Origin: Chryseobacterium vrystaatense
GTDB taxonomy: Bacteria > Bacteroidota > Bacteroidia > Flavobacteriales > Weeksellaceae
Length of the DNA stretch: 64,000 bases
Reading direction: 5' to 3'
Assembly: GCF_000737765.1 (NCBI RefSeq)
Contig: NZ_JPRI01000003.1
Span: 1 to 64,000, forward strand
In this document: piece after piece, positions 42,690-51,400 of the stretch
Layout of the letters: each line of letters starts with the position of its first letter
How positions within the stretch are numbered: position 1 is the stretch's first letter
Translations under genes and position numbers: made by a program
Notes under the pieces: generated by a model
The model's input: the letters and a program-made list of their open reading frames with translations, nothing else
The model's database searches: none
Told to the model about the DNA's origin: nothing

Positions 42690-43724
42690 TTACACCAATA
42701 CTCCGTTCTTGGAGGAGATAGGTTCTGGAAGGTCTTCATGCCCTCCTCCCATTTGTAAAAGATCAATTTCTATTGCTCTACAGATAGAAAGCATAGGAAC
42801 ATCAAACATTAATCCTCCAAAGGGATTTTCAGAATAATCACCCACGAGTTCCATAATGATATAGATCCAGCCGATAGTAATACAGAAAGGAATAGAAGTC
42901 CATATACCCCAGTCTCCCAATTTGGCAAATTCATTTACCAAACCTAGCGGAAGTAATAGGATGAAAAGAATATTAAATACAAATGCCGTACTCGCAAACT
43001 GTCTTGGTGAAGGGAATTTTTTAATTCTTTCGGCTTGTCCCTGGTAATTATAAAATTCGTTTAAACAATTTTGTAGCTGTACCTGATTGAACTCAGATAT
43101 GATTTTTTCATTTTTTAGTTCATTGATCTCTTTGGCTTGCTGGGAGATCAGATAGGTTGCGAAATTTTTGTAATCTGACTGAAGCTCAAATTCTTCTTCC
43201 GAAAGATATTTATGTAAAAAAATAGGGGTTCTTCCGTAATCAGGAAAACCTGCTTTAATAAGTCTGTGGCGTTTAAGATCAACATTTTTAAAAGAATCTT
43301 CTTCATTGCTGATGTGTTCCCATTCTGCAGGAACGAGAAGCTGTTCGCGAAAGGTATACAGCCATGCAATATGACGGTGAATAATTCTTTTTCTACGGTC
43401 TTCCAGGTCAAAAGCACCGACTTCCTCATTTTTAGTGTCAAAAGCATAAACCATGGACCCGAACGAGCGGCTGGAGTTCACAATTCCACCCCATATTTTT
43501 CGTGCTTCCCATAGTCTGTCATAAGCCTGATTGTTTTTAAAACCTACCAAAAAAGCTTCTGCAGTACCAATCAGTGCCACGGGAACCCAAGGGATGATCA
43601 TCCAGTGCCAGTTAAAAAAATAGAAGAGTCCGGTAATTAAGGTGCACCAAACAGAAATCCAGATCAGATGAATACCGGATAAGTTTAAAACCTGTTTGTA
43701 GTTGACGTATTTTGTGGTGATCAT
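42690..43724 (-). CDS. Bestrophin family anion channel protein
   Basis: A 344-aa inner-membrane protein of the bestrophin (RFP-TM, UPF0187) family; bacterial members form pentameric ion channels. The family pattern is clear in the first third: VPVALIGTAEAFLVGFKNNQAYDRLWEARK (in two pieces) with the conserved W-E-A-R-x-x-W-G. Further helices lie around residues 240-300, and ENPFGG near residue 310 is also typical. No terminator was seen after it. Confidence 0.92.
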   Translation of the reverse strand: MITTKYVNYKQVLNLSGIHLIWISVWCTLITGLFYFFNWHWMIIPWVPVALIGTAEAFLVGFKNNQAYDRLWEARKIWGGIVNSSRSFGSMVYAFDTKNEEVGAFDLEDRRKRIIHRHIAWLYTFREQLLVPAEWEHISNEEDSFKNVDLKRHRLIKAGFPDYGRTPIFLHKYLSEEEFELQSDYKNFATYLISQQAKEINELKNEKIISEFNQVQLQNCLNEFYNYQGQAERIKKFPSPRQFASTAFVFNILFILLLPLGLVNEFAKLGDWGIWTSIPFCITIGWIYIIMELVGDYSENPFGGLMFDVPMLSICRAIEIDLLQMGGGHEDLPEPISSKNGVLV

Positions 43725-43802
43725 AATGCAGCGTGAAATTTGGTGTCGGTATAAACAAAAGAAATACCAAAATGAGATATTCTAATGCTTATTAAATGTA
43801 AT

Positions 43803-43830
43803 AAAAAAAACCTCTAAAAAATTAGAGGTT
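43803..43830 (-). terminator. Terminator of the fused E1 gene
   Basis: AACCTCTA (43809-43816) pairs with TAGAGGTT (43823-43830); eight T follow on the minus strand (A-run 43803-43810). Confidence 0.85.
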
Positions 43831-43851
43831 TGATATAATTAATATTGTTGA

Positions 43852-45924
43852 TTAATATTTCAGCATTTCTTCGATCTTTTTGCTCAGCTTTTCTGCGTTC
43901 GGAAGCATTTCTTTTTCCAATACCAGATTGATAGGAACAGCCGGTACATCAAGAGATCCCATTGTTTCTACAGGAGCGTCCAGATATTTGAAGCAGTTTT
44001 TCGAAATACGGTGTGCAAATGCCTCTGCAAAAGAATTGTTGAGTTGTTCTTCTGTTAATACAATACACTTTCCGTGCGCTTTCACTCTTTCGAATACAAG
44101 CTCTTCGTCAAGAGGAATGATGGTTCTCAGGTCGATTACTTCAACTCTTCCATTGAAATTCTTTACAGCTTCTTTAGCCCAGTAAACTCCCATTCCATAG
44201 GTAACAACCAATAATGTCCTGCCTTTTTCAGTTTCATTCTGATCAGCTTCAATAATTACTTTACCTTTTCCGAAAGGTAAGATATAATCTTCTGCCGGTT
44301 CAATGGTCTTGGCATCTTCAGTTCCCGGAACTTTGCTCCAGTACAGGCCTTTATGCTCCAGCATGATCACAGGATTTGGATCATAATAAGCTGCTTTTAA
44401 TAAACCTTTGAAATCAGCTGCGTTGCTTGGGTACGCAATTTTAATTCCTTTAATATTGGCTAAAATACTTTCAACACTTCCGCTGTGGTACGGTCCGCCG
44501 CCGCCATAAGCACCAATTGGTACCCTGATGATATTGCTTACCGGAAATTTCCCCTGACTTAAATAACTTGATTTAGAAATTTCAGTAATCAGCTGGTTGA
44601 TACCCGGATAAATATAATCAGCAAACTGAACCTCCACGATAGGTTTTAATCCTACAGCACTCATTCCGGCAGTTGAACCGATGATATAAGCTTCCTGAAT
44701 GGCTGTATTGAATACTCTTTTACTTCCGAATTTTTTACCTAAAGTAACGGTTTCTCTGAAAACACCTCCGATTCTTTCCCCAACATCCTGTCCGTAAAGA
44801 AGGGCTTCAGGATGTTTCCACATCAGCTCCTGAACAGCATGAATAGCTGCATCTACCATTACAATTTTCTCACCGCCTGCAGGCTCACGTGTTCCCGTTT
44901 CCTCTGTGATCGGAGTTGGAGCAAAAACGTGCTGCATAACCGTTTCAGGTTTTGGATCTTCCGCATTTTGAGCTCTTTCAAAAGCTTCTTCTGCTTCAAG
45001 ACGGGCTTTTTTAGTGATCTGTTTTAGCAGATCTTCATCAGCTCCTGATTCAAGAAGCTGTTTTCTAAGGATTTCTCCCGGATCTTTCGCTCTATGTTTT
45101 GTTAAATCTTCTTCGTCTCTATAGAATTCTCTACGTACTCCGGATGTATGGTGACCGATAAGAACCGTTTTGGCACAAACCACTAAAGGCTTTCTTTCAT
45201 TTCTTACAAAGTCTACAGCCTTTTTCATGGCTTCAAAACTTTCCACAAAATCAGTTCCGTCAACACGCATTCTGCTAAGGCCTGTAAATCCTGCTACAAA
45301 ATCGTAAGCATCACATGTTCTTGCCTCTTCTTTGGTTACAGAAATACCCCATTCATTATCCTGTACAAGAAATATGATAGGAAGCTGGTGCAGGGCTGCA
45401 AACTGCAGCGCTTCACTTACTTCACCTTCCGTTACAGAATTATCTCCAAGACTGCATATCACAACCGGATTATTTTCAAAGGTTTGTAAATTGAAATCCT
45501 GAATATATTTTATCCCCTGTGCAACTCCTGTAGTTGGAATGGTTTGCATTCCTGTAGCAGAGCTCTGATGGATGATCTTTGGCTTGTTTTCATCGCGGCT
45601 TGAAGGGTGAGAGTAATACGATCTTCCACCAGAAAAAGGGTCTTCCGCTTTTGCCAGCAATTGAAGCATCAATTCATATGGCTCAAAACCAATTCCTAAA
45701 AGAATACTTTCATCCCTGTAGTATGGAGAAATCCAGTCTTCTTTTTTTAACTGATAAGCAGTGGCTAGCTGAATAGCTTCATGGCCTCTTGATGTACTAT
45801 GAACATATTTACAGATATTTCTGTTTTCTTCATAGATATCTGCCATTGCTTTGGCCAGCATCATATGATTGTACGCTTTAAGCAAAATATCCTGAGAAAC
45901 TTTTTCGTGAAGTGTATTTTCCAT
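43852..45924 (-). CDS. Branched-chain 2-oxo acid dehydrogenase E1, fused alpha and beta subunits
   Basis: Thiamine-diphosphate enzyme that decarboxylates branched-chain 2-oxo acids and so supplies acyl-CoA starters for branched fatty acids. The 690-aa chain joins alpha (about residues 1-330; TPP motif GDNSVTEGEVSEAL ... QDN) and beta (about 350-690; YGQDVGERIGGVFRET, then FADYIYPGINQL). In most bacteria these are two genes; the fusion is frequent in Bacteroidota. I place the start at ATG 45924; a TTG at 45933 extends it by three residues but overlaps the -7 element. No E2 or E3 gene is nearby. Confidence 0.93.
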   Translation of the reverse strand: MENTLHEKVSQDILLKAYNHMMLAKAMADIYEENRNICKYVHSTSRGHEAIQLATAYQLKKEDWISPYYRDESILLGIGFEPYELMLQLLAKAEDPFSGGRSYYSHPSSRDENKPKIIHQSSATGMQTIPTTGVAQGIKYIQDFNLQTFENNPVVICSLGDNSVTEGEVSEALQFAALHQLPIIFLVQDNEWGISVTKEEARTCDAYDFVAGFTGLSRMRVDGTDFVESFEAMKKAVDFVRNERKPLVVCAKTVLIGHHTSGVRREFYRDEEDLTKHRAKDPGEILRKQLLESGADEDLLKQITKKARLEAEEAFERAQNAEDPKPETVMQHVFAPTPITEETGTREPAGGEKIVMVDAAIHAVQELMWKHPEALLYGQDVGERIGGVFRETVTLGKKFGSKRVFNTAIQEAYIIGSTAGMSAVGLKPIVEVQFADYIYPGINQLITEISKSSYLSQGKFPVSNIIRVPIGAYGGGGPYHSGSVESILANIKGIKIAYPSNAADFKGLLKAAYYDPNPVIMLEHKGLYWSKVPGTEDAKTIEPAEDYILPFGKGKVIIEADQNETEKGRTLLVVTYGMGVYWAKEAVKNFNGRVEVIDLRTIIPLDEELVFERVKAHGKCIVLTEEQLNNSFAEAFAHRISKNCFKYLDAPVETMGSLDVPAVPINLVLEKEMLPNAEKLSKKIEEMLKY

Positions 45925-45930
45925 AGGAAG

Positions 45931-45938
45931 CAAATATA
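45931..45938 (-). promoter_or_regulatory. -7 element of the fused E1 gene
   Basis: CAAATATA on the plus strand is TATATTTG on the coding strand. It ends 6 nt before the ATG, so the mRNA would be nearly leaderless. The palindrome at 45947-45976 lies just upstream, over the expected -33 position. Confidence 0.5.
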
Positions 45939-45941
45939 CAT

Positions 45942-45976
45942 AAAAAACAAAATACTAACAAGCGTTAGTATTTTGT
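45942..45976 (-). promoter_or_regulatory. Perfect 13-bp palindrome upstream of fused E1: operator and/or terminator
   Basis: ACAAAATACTAAC (45947-45959), centre AAGC, GTTAGTATTTTGT (45964-45976). The core CTAAC-AAGC-GTTAG looks like a TetR-type operator before the E1 gene. On the minus strand six T follow the stem, so it could equally terminate the subtilase gene that ends at 45999. Confidence 0.6.
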
Positions 45977-45998
45977 ATGAATTCTATGTGGTATAGGG

Positions 45999-48110
45999 TT
46001 ATTCTTTAATTACTTTTTTAGAGATTACATCTTTATCTGTTCTTACTTCAACGATGTAAATTCCTTTAGTATATGATGATAAATCAACAGATTCTCTCTC
46101 GCTGTTGATTACTCCATTCTGTAGTTTTTTACCGGAAAGATCATAAATCACGAAAGTTGACTTTTTAGGAGCTTTCAAGATATTAACGAAATCTTTTGTT
46201 ATACTAGGAGCGACAGCAATTTCATTTTTAGATTTTACTTCGTCATTAGTTCCCAGGAATTCAGTGTGTCCTGTAACCATGATTGAGTAATTCTGAGGAG
46301 CTGCTGCTCCCGCATCATTCTTAAGAGTTCCTTTGTTATTGATTTGAATCTTGTAAACTCTACCCGCTACCGGATTGTTAATAACCACCTGTTCTACATT
46401 GTCAACCGTATTGTCAGCTTTTATTGCTGGAGTCATTGGACTGTTTGCATTTAACTTCCAAGGATAATAGATGGTATTGTCTGTGGTGTCGATTATTCTC
46501 AAATCAACATCATTGATCAGTTTTGAATCACGGTTGTTAAAAACATCCTCTACAAATTGGTAATTTGGAGTATACTTAGGATCAAGCCAGCTAATCGTAA
46601 CTTTTAATGGTTCTGATCCTGATGCTTTAATCATTTTGGTATTAGCGGTACCACTTGTTAATGTTTCATCTGTGAAAATAACAGAGCCATTTGATTTTCC
46701 AACCAACAATTCTGCGCCTTTTTTAGCGTTGATGAATCCCCATCCGAAGTGTGGATCCGGACCAACATTACCCGCCTCTGAGGCAGAGTGAATGGTAAGT
46801 ACTTTGGCTGAAGATGCGTTAAGCAATGCATTGTCAAATAACTGTTTGTTGATTTGTGTCCAAAGCCCTATAATTCCTGTTACAATAGGAGCCGAAAAAG
46901 AGGTTCCGCTTCCTCCTGCCCAGGAATCGCTTCCTGTAGCGGATGATGCAGCATAAAGAACATTTGTTCCTACCGTTGAGATGTCCGGCTTGATTCCACC
47001 GTCATCTCTAGGACCTGCACTGCTGTACTCCGAATGCACAACTTCTGAAGCATTGGTATATCTGAAATTATTAGTAGCAATGATATCTGTTGCACCAACA
47101 ACAATAATATTTTTTGCCAATGATCCTGTTCCGATACAGTCGTATCCTAATGAGCAGTTATTGGGAGGTAAGGTATCTGTAGCAGCAAATGCAACAGCTC
47201 CGTTAGGACCCTGATAAGATTTTGGAGCAGTAGAGTTTTTTCCGGCAGGTCCAAGATTAAAATAGTTACCTGCGGATTTAACAATGATATAAGAAGGATT
47301 ATTATATGCTATTGCATCATAGTTGGCATCATTTGTATTGTATGTTCCCTGATAATCATAAAATGAATCACCAGCTTTACTTCCGTTGTATACAAAAGAA
47401 GTTATGCTTCCAGTATTGAGATCATATGTTTCTGTCCAACCGGAATTAATTCCGTAAGAGTGATTGGAAATATTGGGTTGAGCAATAATAATTTTTTCAA
47501 AAACAGTACTTGCTGCTGTATTACCCGGTAAAGTTGTAGTAGCAAACCTATAGCTGTCCATTGTAGAGTTGATCGCAACTCCTTTAGCATTTCCAACTGC
47601 TACAGGTGGTGTTCCGGATGTAAGAGTAACACTTTTCCCTCCTATAAAACTTCCCACACCAGTAGAGTGTTCAGAATATGGTTGAGTGGTTGCTTCCTTA
47701 TTGGAGATTCTGTTGGCTGCATTATTAAATGCGGTGTGAGCCTCGTAAATTCTTCCACCATCAAATACAGTGTATTTAATGTTCTCACCATTAAAAGACC
47801 CTGCTAAACCTGTGATATTCCCTGCTGTATTAAGCAAATCTGAATTCGAATTTGATAACTGTCTGGTGTCCTCCTGCTGTAAAAAATAAGGGATGCCAAA
47901 ATTAAAGCCTGCTAAATTAGATCTCATTTGATCTATTTCTTTTTGTTTTTCAGGGCTTCTGTTGCTTCCGAATGCTTTTGCTACGTAAGAGTCAAACTTA
48001 GCGTTGTTCTCTCTGTTCTGTTTCTCAAACTCATGTTTTAATCCTTCGTTCTTTTGTGCACTTACTAAAGCAAAAGCTAAAGTACCTACCAAAAATAAAT
48101 GTTTCTTCAT
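45999..48110 (-). CDS. S8 subtilisin-like peptidase with T9SS sorting domain
   Basis: A secreted serine protease of 703 aa. Signal peptide: residues 1-18. The catalytic triad is visible: Asp117 (VFDGGR), His148 (SEHSTGVGSF) and Ser near residue 405 (GGSGTSFSAP), plus the oxyanion Asn in SAGNYFN. A beta-rich domain follows (about 470-620). The last 80 residues form a type A sorting domain (YDLSGKKLQNG ... GIYIVEV ... KKVIKE), which directs export by the type IX system to the cell surface or medium. The -7 element is probably CAAATATA at 48146-48153 (plus strand). Confidence 0.93.
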   Translation of the reverse strand: MKKHLFLVGTLAFALVSAQKNEGLKHEFEKQNRENNAKFDSYVAKAFGSNRSPEKQKEIDQMRSNLAGFNFGIPYFLQQEDTRQLSNSNSDLLNTAGNITGLAGSFNGENIKYTVFDGGRIYEAHTAFNNAANRISNKEATTQPYSEHSTGVGSFIGGKSVTLTSGTPPVAVGNAKGVAINSTMDSYRFATTTLPGNTAASTVFEKIIIAQPNISNHSYGINSGWTETYDLNTGSITSFVYNGSKAGDSFYDYQGTYNTNDANYDAIAYNNPSYIIVKSAGNYFNLGPAGKNSTAPKSYQGPNGAVAFAATDTLPPNNCSLGYDCIGTGSLAKNIIVVGATDIIATNNFRYTNASEVVHSEYSSAGPRDDGGIKPDISTVGTNVLYAASSATGSDSWAGGSGTSFSAPIVTGIIGLWTQINKQLFDNALLNASSAKVLTIHSASEAGNVGPDPHFGWGFINAKKGAELLVGKSNGSVIFTDETLTSGTANTKMIKASGSEPLKVTISWLDPKYTPNYQFVEDVFNNRDSKLINDVDLRIIDTTDNTIYYPWKLNANSPMTPAIKADNTVDNVEQVVINNPVAGRVYKIQINNKGTLKNDAGAAAPQNYSIMVTGHTEFLGTNDEVKSKNEIAVAPSITKDFVNILKAPKKSTFVIYDLSGKKLQNGVINSERESVDLSSYTKGIYIVEVRTDKDVISKKVIKE

Positions 48111-48145
48111 AACAGTTAGTAAAATGTTTAAAATTTATAAGATAA

Positions 48146-48153
48146 CAAATATA
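48146..48153 (-). promoter_or_regulatory. Candidate -7 element of the subtilase gene
   Basis: TATATTTG on the coding strand matches TAnnTTTG, 35 nt before the start at 48110. The rest of the 294-bp divergent gap to dnaE is AT-rich with T-runs and shows nothing further that I can assign. Confidence 0.45.
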
Positions 48154-48404
48154 TAGCAAAATGTTTAAATTAGCTTATGTTTAGTAGGTTTTTGTTTGTT
48201 TTTTTTAATGCTTATTATTAGAGTTATTGATTTTTTTTATGTATTTAATGTTTATTGTGTATTTGTTTAGATTGTGAATTTTAAAAAAGATACTGATTCG
48301 GGGTTAAAATTTTGAACATCATTGGACAGTAGCGAAGATGTTTATTATTAGAAAAAATGAAGTAACTTTACATTCTCTTTTTTTTAGAAAAGTTAGAAAC
48401 TTAT

Positions 48405-51400
48405 ATGTATTTAATTTTTGACACAGAAACAACCGGTTTACCTAAGAATTTCAATGCTCCGCTCTCAGACTCAGACAACTGGCCAAGAATGGTTCAGATC
48501 GCGTGGCAGATACATGATGATGATGGTAATTTAATTGAGAATCAGGATTATATAATAAAACCTGAAGGCTATGATATTCCATTTAATGCTGCAAGGATCC
48601 ACGGGATTACTACCAAGATCGCTAATGAAGAAGGACGTGACCTGCAGGAGATTCTGGAGGAGTTTTCAAAAGTACTGGATAGGGTGAGAATCGTTTCCGG
48701 ACACAATGTGGAGTTCGATTACAATATAGTAGGAGCAGAATTCTACAGAAAAAATATAAAAGACAATCTTCAGGATAAGCCCAAAGCCGATACCATGATT
48801 CTGGGAACAGATTATTGTAAGCTTGGCGGCGGAAGAGGAGGGAGGTATAAATCTCCTAAACTGGAAGAACTGTACGAAAAGCTTTACGGCCACAAATTTG
48901 ACGAAGCCCACAATGCTGCTGCTGACGTAAATGCAACCGCCAGAGTATTCTTCGAAATGATGAGAATTGGCGTAATTCCATCCGATGTACTGAAGATCTC
49001 CGAAGATCAGCTGGCGTATTTCAAAACACTTTATCCGGATCCGATAAAGCCTTTTCCCATTGTCATCAGACGTCAGGTTGCTGATTTTAACAGCAAGAAA
49101 AAACATACAGACTCCCGAAATATTGATGAAGTTGATCTGGGGAAATATTTCAATTTCAACAGCCACAGTGTTTTCTCTACATTGATGGCAACTTCCAGCA
49201 TTAATGACCTGATCAAAAAAGCTTCTGATGAAAACTTTCCTGCCGTAGGAATGGTGGATACCGGAAACATGATGGGGGCTTTCAAATTCGTATCAGCAGT
49301 AGAGTCCACGAATTCTGACCGTTCAAAAAAACATAAAGAATTCCTTGCTAAAAAGCAGGAAGCAGAAGAAAACGGAACAGAGTTTACCGAAGAGGAACCT
49401 GTTTCAGATCCGCTCATCCCTATTGTAGGCTGCGAATTTTACATATCAGAACGGTACGAGCAGAAGCAGTTTACCAAAGATGATCCGGACAGGAGGACTC
49501 AAATGGTTCTTTTGGCAAAAGATTTTAACGGATACAAAAATCTGGCAAAGCTTTCGAGTATAGGATTTTTAAAAGGTTTCTATTTCGGAGTGCCGAGAAT
49601 CAGCCGAGAATTGATCGCTGAATACAAAGAAGGACTTATCGCTGTAACCTCCGGTATTTTAGGAGATATTCCGGATGCAATCCTTAATACAGGGGAGCAG
49701 AAAGGGGAAGAGCTCTTTAAATGGTGGAAAGAAACCTTCGGTGATGATTTCTATGTGCAGCTTCAGAACCATAAACTGCCTGAAGAAGAGCATTTAAATG
49801 AAGTTTTACTTTATCTGGCAGATAAATACGATACTAAAATTCTTGCCCAGAATGAAACTTTTTATACCCAAAAAGACGATGCCAATATTCAGGATATCAT
49901 AAGCTGTATCAAGGATGGTGAAAAGCTTACCACTCCCGTAGGAAAAGGCTTCGGGAAACGAAGAGGACTTACCACAGGAGAGTATTATATAAAAAACAGC
50001 GACGAAATTAAAGAAGCATTTCTGGCTTATCCGGATGCTTTCGATGCTTACGAGGAATTTCTAAGTAAATTCAGTCCGTATACTTTAAAAAGAGACGTTC
50101 TCCTTCCTAAATTTGATATTCCGGAAGAGTTTATCCATGCAGAAGATGCGGAAGATGGAGGAAAAAGAGGAGAGATGGCTTATCTTACTCATTTAACGTA
50201 TGAAGGGGCAAGAAAAAGATATGTAGAAACCGGAATTACAGATGAAATCAAAGAACGTCTGGACTTTGAGCTTGATGTAATCGCGAACACCGGTTATCCC
50301 GGATATTTCCTTATTGTGCAGGATTTCTGTAATGAAGCTCGAAATATGGGAGTCTGGGTAGGACCGGGAAGGGGTTCTGCGGCAGGTTCTGCGGTTGCTT
50401 ACTGTATCGGGATTACCAATGTTGACCCTATTAAATACGATCTCCTTTTTGAGAGATTCCTGAATCCGGAGAGGGTTTCGATGCCCGATATTGATATTGA
50501 CTTTGATGATGAAGGGCGTGACAGGGTAATTAAATGGGTTATCGAAAAATATGGACAGAGTCAGGTGGCGCAAATTATTACCTACTCGGTTTTGGGTGGA
50601 AAATCAGCCATTAAAGACGCCGGAAGAGTTTTAGATTTACCAATTCCTGATACCAATAATATTGCAAAACTGATTCCTCCAAGTCCGGGTATGAATATTG
50701 CAAAAGCATTGGCAAAGTATGATAAACTAAAGCCGGAAGAGCAACAGCTTGTCGATGAAATGAAGTATGTTCTGAACACACCGGATGACGCCCGCCACGA
50801 TGTTTTGGCAAGTGCCAAAAAAATGGAAGGTTGTATCAGAAATACGGGAATTCACGCTTGTGGAGTTATTATTACGCCGGAAGATGTGAGTAATCTGGTG
50901 CCGGTAACCATTGCGGCTAAAGATGCCGATATTTTGGTTTCTCAGTTTGATAACTCGGTGGCTGAAAGTGCAGGACTTCTGAAAATGGACTTTTTGGGTC
51001 TTCGTACGCTGACGATTATTAAAGATGCAGTAAAGTTAGTCAAAGCCAGACATGGAATTGATATCAATCCCGATTTGATTCCTTTGGATGATGCTAAAAC
51101 CTATCAGTTATTCAAAGAAGGACGAACAGTCGGAATTTTCCAGTATGAAAGTCCGGGAATGCAAAAATACATGCGCGAACTGAAACCTACGGTTTTTGCC
51201 GATCTGATTGCCATGAACGCCTTGTACAGACCGGGACCAATTAAATACATTCCAAGTTTTATCAACAGAAAACATGGAATCGAAGAAGTGATTTATGATC
51301 TGGATGAAACTAAAGAATATCTTGAAGAAACCTACGGAATTACGGTTTATCAGGAGCAGGTAATGCTCTTGTCTCAAAAATTAGCCAATTTTACAAAAGG

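Noticed and set aside
45925..45933. TTG start three codons upstream in the fused E1 gene
   Set aside because: The TTG overlaps the -7 promoter element, and an ATG follows directly.
48666..49166. 166-codon frame antisense to dnaE
   Set aside because: Composition is that of a shadow frame, with no domain, and it lies opposite the well-conserved exonuclease region.
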